Positions 16,416 to 22,521 of a stretch of 43,020 nucleotides of DNA are shown here, one piece after another (the stretch's first letter is position 1; each line of letters begins with the position of its first letter). The DNA is from Oscillospiraceae bacterium (GTDB lineage: Bacteria > Bacillota > Clostridia > Christensenellales > Aristaeellaceae). The notes below the pieces were generated by a model that saw nothing but the letters and a program-made list of their open reading frames with translations, did no database searches and was not told where the DNA came from. The DNA lies in contig JAISWI010000005.1 in NCBI GenBank assembly GCA_031270865.1, positions 1-43,020 on the forward strand, read 5' to 3'. The translations under genes were made by a program, and so were the position numbers.

Positions 16416-16445
16416 GGATAAAACAACCTTATCCGCTACATACTA
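16416..16445 (+). promoter_or_regulatory. Possible sigma-G-type promoter with overlapping dyad, upstream of spoVT
   Basis: GGATA (16416-16420), an 18-base spacer, and CATACTA (16439-16445) fit the forespore sigma-G pattern; the -10 matches CATNHTA fully, while the -35 has G where A, C or T is expected. A 9-bp inverted repeat, AGCGGATAA (16414-16422) and TTATCCGCT (16429-16437), lies across the spacer and could be an operator or an RNA hairpin. In Bacillus spoVT is sigma-G controlled. The spoVT TTG is 73 bases downstream. Confidence 0.5.
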
Positions 16446-16517
16446 CCATCACGACCAGGCAATTAGTTCGTCAGCCGGCCGGGGTTATTACCGGCGAGCA
16501 AGAGGAGGGCGTCATCA

Positions 16518-17072
16518 TTGAGAGCCACAGGCATCGTGCGCAGGATAGACGAGTTGGGGCGCGTCGTCATCCCAAAGGAGATACGCAGGACACTGCGGAT
16601 TCGCGAGGGCGATCCGCTTGAGATTTATACGGACCGTGACGGCGAGGTCATCCTCAAGAAGTACTCGCCTATCGGGGAGATCTCCGCGTTCGCCAAGGAC
16701 TATACCGAGTCGCTCTTCCGCTCGATGGGACATATAGCGTGCATCTGCGACCGGGATATGGTCGTGGCTGCCTCCGGCGTGCCGCGCAAGGAGCTGTGGG
16801 ACAAACCCATCAGCCGCGAGCTGGAGAGCGCCATCCAGGGCCGCGTCAGCCTCACCCTCAACCGCTCGGGCGGGGGCAAGCCCATCGCCATCACCAACGA
16901 GGAGGAGGCGGCCAGCTACACCGCGCAGGTATTCTCCCCGATCATCGCGGACGGCGAGCCGATAGGCGGCGTGCTGCTGGTCAGCCGTGAGAACGGCGCG
17001 GAGATGGGCGACGCGGAGCTTAAGGTCGCCGAGACCACAGCGAACATCGTAGGCCGCCAGATGGAGCAATAA
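16518..17072 (+). CDS. spoVT: Stage V sporulation transcription factor SpoVT
   Basis: The 184-aa product has an N-terminal AbrB/SpoVT swapped-hairpin DNA-binding domain, MRATGIVRRIDELGRVVIPKEIRRTLRIREGDPLEIYTD (1-39), followed by a GAF-like domain (about 55-180) with CICDRDMVVAASG and IIADGEPIGGVLLVS. It is a forespore regulator that adjusts sigma-G-dependent genes and marks the organism as a spore former. Length is typical (about 178-185). The start is TTG, with GGAGGG eight bases upstream. It stands alone, diverges from ahcY and converges on nrdR. Confidence 0.95.
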   Translation: MRATGIVRRIDELGRVVIPKEIRRTLRIREGDPLEIYTDRDGEVILKKYSPIGEISAFAKDYTESLFRSMGHIACICDRDMVVAASGVPRKELWDKPISRELESAIQGRVSLTLNRSGGGKPIAITNEEEAASYTAQVFSPIIADGEPIGGVLLVSRENGAEMGDAELKVAETTANIVGRQMEQ

Positions 17073-17124
17073 CGGTTAACTATAAAGGTTATCCTCTTCA
17101 TAGCAGACTCTCCTTTCGCGGACG

Positions 17125-17155
17125 GCGGCTGAGCTATCAGCCGCTTTCCGCTTTT
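17125..17155 (+). terminator. Rho-independent terminator of spoVT
   Basis: GCGGCTGA (17125-17132), a four-base loop GCTA, and TCAGCCGC (17137-17144) form an 8-bp stem, followed by TTTCCGCTTTT. It begins 53 bases after the spoVT stop and overlaps the last codons of the convergent nrdR. Confidence 0.7.
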
Positions 17156-17619
17156 GGGGAGCCTTCGCGCGATTCCAGCAGGCCGCTCAGCACATCCATA
17201 AACGAGTGTATGTCCCCGAAATTCCGGTACACGCACGCGAAGCGGATGTACGCGGCCTCGTCTATCCCGCGCAGTCTCTCCATCACCAGCTCGCCGATCT
17301 CCTGGGTGGGGATCTCGCGGTCGAGCTGGGAGAACGCCTGCTGTTCCACGCCGGCGACGATCTCGTCGATCTGCAGCGCGGAGACCGGCCGCTTCTCGCA
17401 GCTCTTGACCAAACCCTGCCGAATCTTCTCCGGGTCGAACACCTCGCGCCGCCCGTCCTTCTTGACCACGAGCAGCGGGGTCATCTCCACCTTCTCATAG
17501 GTGGTGAAACGACGCCCGCACCGCTCGCACTCGCGGCGGCGGCGGATTACCCCGCCATCCTCCGTGGGCCGCGAGTCCACCACACGGCTGTCCGCCCTGC
17601 CGCAGTATACGCACCGCAT
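17137..17619 (-). CDS. nrdR: Transcriptional repressor NrdR
   Basis: The 160-aa repressor of ribonucleotide reductase genes has an N-terminal zinc ribbon (MRCVYCGRADSRVVDSRPTEDGG ... CERCGRRF, CxxC twice) and an ATP-cone domain (VVKKDGRREVFDPEKIRQGLVKSCEKRPVS, about 49-78, onward), which senses ATP/dATP. The ATG at 17619 is nine bases after GGAGGG and starts at the conserved MRC; a TTG three codons earlier overlaps that site. It follows ylmC by 30 bases. No ribonucleotide reductase gene is in the window. Confidence 0.95.
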   Translation of the reverse strand: MRCVYCGRADSRVVDSRPTEDGGVIRRRRECERCGRRFTTYEKVEMTPLLVVKKDGRREVFDPEKIRQGLVKSCEKRPVSALQIDEIVAGVEQQAFSQLDREIPTQEIGELVMERLRGIDEAAYIRFACVYRNFGDIHSFMDVLSGLLESREGSPKAESG

Positions 17620-17649
17620 CCCGCGCAACCCTCCCCCGTATCCCTAAAA

Positions 17650-17895
17650 TCATTGGCACGCCTCGTCGATCTTGACCAGTATCACGTCGTCGCCGATCTT
17701 GCATATGTAGTTCCACGGGATGATCAGCCCCGTCTTCTCCCCTTTGATGAAGTTGGTGACGCTGAAGTCGCCGGGCACCACCAGCGCGGTTATCTGTCCG
17801 GTCTCCAGCACGAACTCCAGGTCCATCACGCGCCCCAGGCGCGTCCCGGTCTCAATGTTTACGACTTCCTTGGTGCGCAGTTCAGCCAGACTCAT
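17650..17895 (-). CDS. ylmC: YlmC/YmxH-family PRC-barrel sporulation protein
   Basis: An 81-aa single PRC-barrel domain: MSLAELRTKEVVNIETGTRLGRVMDLEF followed by GQITALVVPG and GLIIPWNYICKIGDDVILVKI. The family is annotated as sporulation-related (YlmC/YmxH) in Bacillus and clostridia; its precise role is poorly known. It lies between ynbB and nrdR, with GGGAGG before its ATG, so the three form one unit. Confidence 0.9.
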   Translation of the reverse strand: MSLAELRTKEVVNIETGTRLGRVMDLEFVLETGQITALVVPGDFSVTNFIKGEKTGLIIPWNYICKIGDDVILVKIDEACQ

Positions 17896-17930
17896 ACGCC
17901 GCGCCTCCCGGTTTTGGGATTATTCCATCC

Positions 17931-19193
17931 CTAGAGCGTATGAGGCGGCGCAAGCTGTTTATTCTCCAGCCAGCGTTCCAGCGCGAGTCTCATATGCGCC
18001 CGGGTCAGCCCGCCCTGTATGAACGCGTCGTACGGCGGGCGGATGGGCGCGTCCGCGCTCAACTCCAGCGACGCCCCGCCAACGAACGTCCCCGCCGCCA
18101 TGATCACCGGGTCGGCGTAGCCGGGCATATCGTCCGGCACGGGCGTCGCGAACGAATCCACCGGCGAGGATTGCTGGACAGCCTCGCACAGCCCGCGCGC
18201 CATATCCGCGCTGCCCAGCCGCGCGGTCTGGACGATATCGCTCCGCGGCTCGTCCCAGCGCGGATTCACCTCGAAGCCCAGCGCCGCGAACACCCTCGCC
18301 GCCAGTATGCCCGACTGGACCGCCTGGCACACGGCGTGCGGCGCGATGAACAATCCTTGGTAGAACAGGCGGTATCCCGGCTCATACGAGCCTACCTCGC
18401 GCCCGATGCCCGGGCAGGTCAGCCGCGCCGCCACGCGCTCGACCAGGCCGCGAGCCCCGGCGACATACCCGCCCGTCGGCGCGAGTCCACCGCCCGGGTT
18501 CTTGATCAGCGAGCCGGCCATGATATCCGCGCCGTAGTATGTCGGCTCGCGCTCGCGCGTGAACTCGCCATAGCAGTTATCCACAAACACCACGGCGTCC
18601 GGGCTTACGCCGTGAGCGGCATCCGCGATGGAGCCTATCGCCTCCGGCGTGAGCGACGGCCTCCACGCGTATCCGCGCGAACGCTGGACATGGACCACGC
18701 GGGTTTCCGGGGTGATGGCCCGCTCGATCGCCGCGAGGTCGGGCCCGCCGTCCGGCAGCAGCTCGACCTGATTGTAGTTTACCCCGACCGACGCCAGCGA
18801 GCCCGCCGCGCTGGTGATGCCGATCACGCCGTCCAGCGTGTCGTAGGGCTTGCCCGTCGCGGCGAGAAGGGTGTCGCCGGGATTGAGCAGGCCGAACAGC
18901 GCCAGCGCGATGGCGTGGGTGCCGGAGGCGATCTGCGGCCTGACGAGCGCGTCCTGGCACTCCAGCGCGGCCGCGAACACGCGCTCCAGGTTCTCGCGGC
19001 CCCGGTCGTTATACCCGTAGCCCGTCGATCCCGCGAAGTCGGCGGCGGAGACCCTGTTGCGCCGGAACGCGTCCATAACGCGGCGGAAGCACGCGGTCTC
19101 GATCCGCTCACGCCCGCGGAACATCTCGGCGCAAGCGGCCTCGGCCTCGTCCAGGAAATCCTGTATACCGGATGGTTTATCTATTGATCCCAC
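17931..19193 (-). CDS. ynbB: YnbB-family PLP-dependent enzyme (methionine gamma-lyase / 'aluminium resistance' family)
   Basis: About 420 aa from the chosen GTG. It is a fold-type I PLP enzyme with GSTGYGYNDRGRENLERVFA, RPQIASGTHAIALALFGLLNPGD, YDTLDGVIG, VHVQRSRGYAWRPSL, VFVDNCYGEF and the lysine-bearing ADIMAGSLIKNPGGGLAPTGGYVAG. The family is annotated as methionine gamma-lyase or aluminium-resistance protein; its true substrate is uncertain. The frame is open to 19541, but a good minus-strand promoter (19201-19229) lies inside it. The first usable start after that promoter is the GTG at 19193, which may be leaderless. An ATG at 19238 without a ribosome site is the alternative. Confidence 0.85.
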   Translation of the reverse strand: MGSIDKPSGIQDFLDEAEAACAEMFRGRERIETACFRRVMDAFRRNRVSAADFAGSTGYGYNDRGRENLERVFAAALECQDALVRPQIASGTHAIALALFGLLNPGDTLLAATGKPYDTLDGVIGITSAAGSLASVGVNYNQVELLPDGGPDLAAIERAITPETRVVHVQRSRGYAWRPSLTPEAIGSIADAAHGVSPDAVVFVDNCYGEFTREREPTYYGADIMAGSLIKNPGGGLAPTGGYVAGARGLVERVAARLTCPGIGREVGSYEPGYRLFYQGLFIAPHAVCQAVQSGILAARVFAALGFEVNPRWDEPRSDIVQTARLGSADMARGLCEAVQQSSPVDSFATPVPDDMPGYADPVIMAAGTFVGGASLELSADAPIRPPYDAFIQGGLTRAHMRLALERWLENKQLAPPHTL

Positions 19194-19200
19194 ACTACCT

Positions 19201-19229
19201 ATAGTACCACAACAACGCGTGTTTGTAAA
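19201..19229 (-). promoter_or_regulatory. Probable ynbB promoter
   Basis: TTTACA (19229-19224), 17 bases, then TACTAT (19206-19201) on the minus strand. The predicted transcription start at about 19194-19193 coincides with the ynbB GTG. Its -35 is 12 bases from the -35 of the divergent hydrolase promoter. Confidence 0.65.
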
Positions 19230-19241
19230 GGCTTTCATAAC

Positions 19242-19270
19242 TTGACGGGGCGGCGTTATTTTGGTATGAT
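19242..19270 (+). promoter_or_regulatory. Probable promoter of the alpha/beta hydrolase gene
   Basis: TTGACG (19242-19247), a 17-base spacer and TATGAT (19265-19270) form a near-consensus sigma-A promoter. It gives a leader of about 75 bases before the ATG at 19353; the leader contains an unused AGGAGGT near 19285. Confidence 0.75.
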
Positions 19271-19352
19271 GGCTTGGATTTAGCAGGAGGTCCGCTCGGT
19301 CGCCGCGTCGGGGGATTCGCGTCGCCCCGATCCATCCCAAAGAGGTGCGAAT

Positions 19353-20372
19353 ATGCCGCAAGATAACCCGGACACACCCGGCCCAAACACCAATAAACCC
19401 ACCCGCGGCCCCAAACGCCCCGCGAAGGAAACCGCGCTGCGCGTAACCGCCGCGGTTGTGGCTGCCGCGCTGGTATTGGGCGCCGCAATGCTGGCCGCGC
19501 TGCCGTTTGTCGCGATGCCCCTGCTGGGCCTGACACGGCACGTATCGTTCAGCCGAACCTTCTCGCCCGAGGAAGCGAGCCTCGCCGCCGAGCCTGTCAC
19601 GCTGGAAACGGAGGACGGGCTGAACATCCAGGCATGGTTCGCTCCGTCACAGCGGGAGGAAACCAAGGCCGCGATCATATTCCTCTCTGGCATACTGAGG
19701 CCGTCGGTGACGTGGTATTTCCCGCACGCGGCGTGGCTAGCCGGGGAGGGTTACGCGTCGATGCCCGTGGAGACCCGCGCCCACGGCGCGAGCGACGGGG
19801 ATCGTATGGGATTGGGGATAACGGAGATAGCGGACGTCGCGGCGGCGGTGGATTACCTGCGGGACAGGCTGCCCGGCGCGCCGGTCGTGGTGTTCGGCGT
19901 ATCGATGGGCGGCGTGGTCGCGGTCAATTCGTTCGGCGAGATACCGGAGATCGCCGCGCCGATCAGCCTGTCGGCGTATACCAGCTGGCCCGATGAGTTC
20001 ACCCAGATGATGAACAGTTATTATCATATACCAAGGTTCATCGCGGCTGCCGAACAACCGTTCGTTTGGCTCTATCTCGGGTTTACATTCGGGTTTGACA
20101 AGCTGGGGATCAACCCGCTCAACGAGATAAAGAAGGCGAACGGGCGGCCCATCCTGCTAATGCAATCGACCCAGGACTCGCAGGTGGCGTTCGAGAATTA
20201 CGAGGCGTTGAGCGAGGCCGCGCCCGACGCCGAGTCGTTCCTGCGCGATGGCGATACGCATATGATTATATCGGATGAACAGTTCTTGACCCCGTGGGAG
20301 GATACCGCCTACGCCGAGGCGATCCTGGATTTCCTGGACAGGAATTTCGGCGGGACAAAGGCCGCGGAGTAA
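19353..20372 (+). CDS. Membrane-anchored alpha/beta hydrolase
   Basis: A 339-aa protein with a Pro-rich cytosolic N terminus, one transmembrane helix (about 29-58, VTAAVVAAALVLGAAMLAALPF) and an extracytoplasmic alpha/beta-hydrolase domain. The nucleophile elbow is VFGVSMGGVVA, the oxyanion/strand region is AIIFLSGILRPSVTW, ETRAHGASDGDRMGLGITEIADVAAAVDYL is a typical lid-helix region, and the catalytic histidine is probably in DGDTHMII. Substrate unknown; an esterase or peptidase of the YqkD/BAAT-like sort is likely. The ribosome site AGAGGTG precedes the ATG. Confidence 0.85.
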   Translation: MPQDNPDTPGPNTNKPTRGPKRPAKETALRVTAAVVAAALVLGAAMLAALPFVAMPLLGLTRHVSFSRTFSPEEASLAAEPVTLETEDGLNIQAWFAPSQREETKAAIIFLSGILRPSVTWYFPHAAWLAGEGYASMPVETRAHGASDGDRMGLGITEIADVAAAVDYLRDRLPGAPVVVFGVSMGGVVAVNSFGEIPEIAAPISLSAYTSWPDEFTQMMNSYYHIPRFIAAAEQPFVWLYLGFTFGFDKLGINPLNEIKKANGRPILLMQSTQDSQVAFENYEALSEAAPDAESFLRDGDTHMIISDEQFLTPWEDTAYAEAILDFLDRNFGGTKAAE

Positions 20373-20436
20373 GCGGCAAGTTATGGAAATCGGTTCGCCG
20401 GGAATTGGCCGCTGAATATTGACAAACGCCCTCCGC

Positions 20437-20464
20437 ACAGGCATCGCCGCGCAACATACCCTTA
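20437..20464 (+). promoter_or_regulatory. Possible sigma-K-like promoter upstream of the jelly-roll protein
   Basis: AC (20437-20438), 16 bases, then CATACCCTTA (20455-20464), close to the mother-cell pattern AC-N16-CATANNNTA. One base of the -10 is off. Alternatively TTGACA at 20419-20424 could be a -35, but no matching -10 follows at the right distance. The motif is short, so this is tentative. Confidence 0.3.
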
Positions 20465-20506
20465 TATGGAAGTAAGTGGAAGGCTTGCAGGTGAGGAGGC
20501 TCCGTT

Positions 20507-21466
20507 ATGCAATATCAAGCGTATCCCGCCCAACCAGCTCAACAGGCGTACCAACAGCAGGGCTACGCGTACCCACAGCCCTACCAGGCCGCGCCCCAAC
20601 CCATGATGCGGCCAGCCCCGCAGCCCATGGCGACACCGGCGGCTCCGCAAGCAAGGCCGTACCCGCCACAGCCCGCGCCGCCTAGACCCGCGTTGAGGCA
20701 GCCAAAGGTGCGGATGCCCGCGGACTACGACCCCAAACACCCGCCAATAGGCTACATGCCCGAGATGCCGGAAGGCGGTCAGGATGAGTACATGAACGAC
20801 ACCGTCATGTTCGACGACACCAGCCGCAAACAGCGCAACACGCGCGCGCGCGACGAGGCGCGGGCCAGGCGCGATAGGAACAGGGCGACGCGAGCCGAGG
20901 CGGTGACCGGCAAGGCCGAGAAACCAGCGCAGCGGTCAAGGTCGGCACAGCCTGCGACCCCGGTCGGCCGGACTGAACAACAAGCAGAACCCGATCAGTC
21001 CGCGACAGCGCAGGAGATAGTAACGCCGTTCGCGCTGCAGGAACTGCCTTCGCCGATCGAGTGTCTGTTGCTAACGGGCGAGAACGCGTCCGCGAACAGG
21101 GTTGGGGACCATGTGGTCAGGTTCAGCAGCCCGCTGGTTAAGCGAGGGGAGAATATCGAGTATAACCAGGATACGCGCATGGTTGAATTGAAGGAAGACG
21201 GTGTGTACCACTTCGCCTATTCCGGGCGGGTCAGCGCGGCGAACAGGCGCGGTCTGCGCAGTTTGAGCGGGTTGGGGATAGTCCAGGACGACGACGAGGC
21301 GATGCACGCGATTCCCGCGGACCACGGCGCCGGGGCGTTGAGCCGGGCCTCGTTCATAGGCGAGTGCAAGAAGGGGCGGCGCGTTCGGCTGCAGTGGCAT
21401 GTTGAGTCGGCGGATACCACACTGACATTGAGCGAGCCTCTGTTGTTTATTGAGAGGCTGAAATGA
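20507..21466 (+). CDS. Pro/Gln/Tyr-rich protein with C1q/TNF-like (BclA-type) C-terminal domain, putative spore-surface protein
   Basis: A 319-aa protein in three parts. Residues 1-65 are low complexity, rich in Pro, Gln, Ala and Tyr (repeated QAY, YPQP, PQP). About 95-160 is strongly charged (RARDEARARRDRNRATRAEA), probably disordered or helical. About 175-319 reads as a beta jelly roll: EYNQDTRMVELKEDGVYHFAYSGRVSA resembles the BclA/C1q-like core, then RVRLQWHVESADTTLTLSEPLLFIERL. No signal peptide or membrane helix is seen. Such domains occur on exosporium filament tips, so a spore-surface role is plausible. GAGGAGG stands before the ATG. No Gly-X-Y collagen repeat is present. Confidence 0.65.
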   Translation: MQYQAYPAQPAQQAYQQQGYAYPQPYQAAPQPMMRPAPQPMATPAAPQARPYPPQPAPPRPALRQPKVRMPADYDPKHPPIGYMPEMPEGGQDEYMNDTVMFDDTSRKQRNTRARDEARARRDRNRATRAEAVTGKAEKPAQRSRSAQPATPVGRTEQQAEPDQSATAQEIVTPFALQELPSPIECLLLTGENASANRVGDHVVRFSSPLVKRGENIEYNQDTRMVELKEDGVYHFAYSGRVSAANRRGLRSLSGLGIVQDDDEAMHAIPADHGAGALSRASFIGECKKGRRVRLQWHVESADTTLTLSEPLLFIERLK

Positions 21467-21476
21467 AGACATAAGC

Positions 21477-21774
21477 CCTGGAGGAACAGTCTACCCTGGC
21501 CACGAGGGTCCAGCGTCACGCTGGTCAGGGGGTCAAGGGGGGTGAAACCCCCTTGCGGGGTGTGGGGCGGAGCCCCACGTCCCCCGGTCGAAACCAACAA
21601 ACCCCCGCCCCGCAGGGCATAAGAAAACCTTATGGGCTTCGCCCTTTACGGGGTTTGCGTGGGGTTGGGTACGCTGGGGCGCTGCCCCAGACCCCGCAAG
21701 GGGGTTTCACCCCCCTTGACCCCCTGACCAGCGTGACGCTGGACCCTCGTGGCCAGGGTAGGTTGTTCCTCCAT
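21477..21774. repeat. Complete 298-bp palindromic dispersed element (MITE-like)
   Basis: The ends are CCTGGAGGAACA (21477-21488) and TGTTCCTCCA (21764-21773). Inside are two perfect 70-bp inverted arms, 21492-21561 and 21691-21760, each with smaller hairpins such as CCAGCGTCACGCTGG and GGGGGTTTCACCCCC. The core (21562-21690) holds further hairpins built on GTGGGG/CCCCAC, GGGCTTCGCCC and CTGGGG/CCCCAG. It starts 10 bases after the stop of the preceding gene. There is no credible ORF and no clear target duplication. Together with 21775-21878, where I see nothing else, it accounts for most of the 486-base gap. Confidence 0.9.
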
Positions 21775-21878
21775 AACGGGCGGCATCGCTAGCCGCCCGT
21801 TTCCATATGGAATTCCGGTACGTTTCCGGTATTCCGAACCCCACTTTACCCCAATTAGACCTACTTAATCACTCGCTC

Positions 21879-21907
21879 TTTACCACCCGCAAATAATGTG
21901 TTATACT
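21879..21907 (+). promoter_or_regulatory. Probable promoter of the 155-aa membrane protein gene
   Basis: TTTACC (21879-21884), a 17-base spacer and TATACT (21902-21907). The GTG start of the gene is 46 bases downstream of the -10. Confidence 0.65.
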
Positions 21908-21952
21908 GTCGACAGCGGTTAACGCTGAATCCTGAAGGCTGGGGGTGTCTTC

Positions 21953-22420
21953 GTGTACTACGCGCAACGGCGCGGACTCACCAAACGATCCCGCGACACG
22001 CTGATCCTCATAATCCTGCTGCTGATTTTCGCTCTGGTCATCATTACTGGACTCTACATCAACGCCGCGAGGCGCGACGCCCACGCCAACGCGCTCCTCC
22101 TTGGCGAAGGCTCGGACGAGCTGAGCCAAGCCCGCGCGTCCATGTCCCAGATCAGCAGGGTTGGCGGAAGCTTCTCTTCCCAAGCGATCAGCCAGCTTCG
22201 CCAGCACCTGTACGCTATCGGCAGCCTTAACGACGTCGCTACCGCGCTCTACGGCGCGAACTACCGCCTGATCGACAAAGCGGAGATCCTCCGCGCCCTT
22301 GACGCCGTATCCAAGTGCGAGGCGCGGCTGTTACAGGGCCAGGCTATCGACGAGCAGCTGCAGTCCCTGCGCGTCATTCTTGACCAGATCGACCTGGAAC
22401 TTCGCGGGCGCATGTCCTGA
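21953..22420 (+). CDS. Single-pass membrane protein of unknown function
   Basis: A 155-aa protein with a basic N terminus (MYYAQRRGLTKRSRD), one transmembrane helix (TLILIILLLIFALVIITGLYI, about 16-36) and a helical, mostly charged extracytoplasmic part (about 37-155) predicted by eye to form helical hairpins or a coiled coil (EILRALDAVSKCEARLLQGQAIDEQLQSLRVILDQIDLELRGRM). GTG start with GGGGGTG upstream and its own promoter. It lies just ahead of rimO but is separated by rimO's own promoter. I do not recognise a family. Confidence 0.7.
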   Translation: MYYAQRRGLTKRSRDTLILIILLLIFALVIITGLYINAARRDAHANALLLGEGSDELSQARASMSQISRVGGSFSSQAISQLRQHLYAIGSLNDVATALYGANYRLIDKAEILRALDAVSKCEARLLQGQAIDEQLQSLRVILDQIDLELRGRMS

Positions 22421-22428
22421 TAAGCGGA

Positions 22429-22457
22429 TTGCGGTTCCCCGCGCCTTGTGCTATAAT
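22429..22457 (+). promoter_or_regulatory. Probable rimO-pgsA-cinA-recA promoter
   Basis: TTGCGG (22429-22434), 17 bases, then a perfect TATAAT (22452-22457) preceded by TGC (extended -10). Transcription would begin near 22464. It is the only strong promoter seen ahead of the rimO-to-recA run. Confidence 0.7.
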
Positions 22458-22521
22458 TAGGAAGGCGTTATTCCGCGACGCCCGCGATCATGTATGAAGC
22501 CGTTGAAATGGGGGCTGCCCA

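Noticed and set aside
18577-18585. Second TTATCCACA (DnaA-box-like) sequence
   Set aside because: Lies inside the ynbB coding sequence encoding VDNCYGE; likely chance, no cluster of boxes or origin features.
19194-19541. Upstream 116 codons of the open frame containing ynbB
   Set aside because: Arg/Gly-rich shadow over a divergent promoter region; no homology to the YnbB N terminus.
20419-20424. TTGACA as a sigma-A -35 before the jelly-roll protein gene
   Set aside because: No acceptable -10 at 16-18 bases; the sequence there is GC-rich.
21553-21792. 79-codon ORF inside the palindromic element
   Set aside because: Follows repeat hairpins, has internal duplicated peptides from the arms, no ribosome site.
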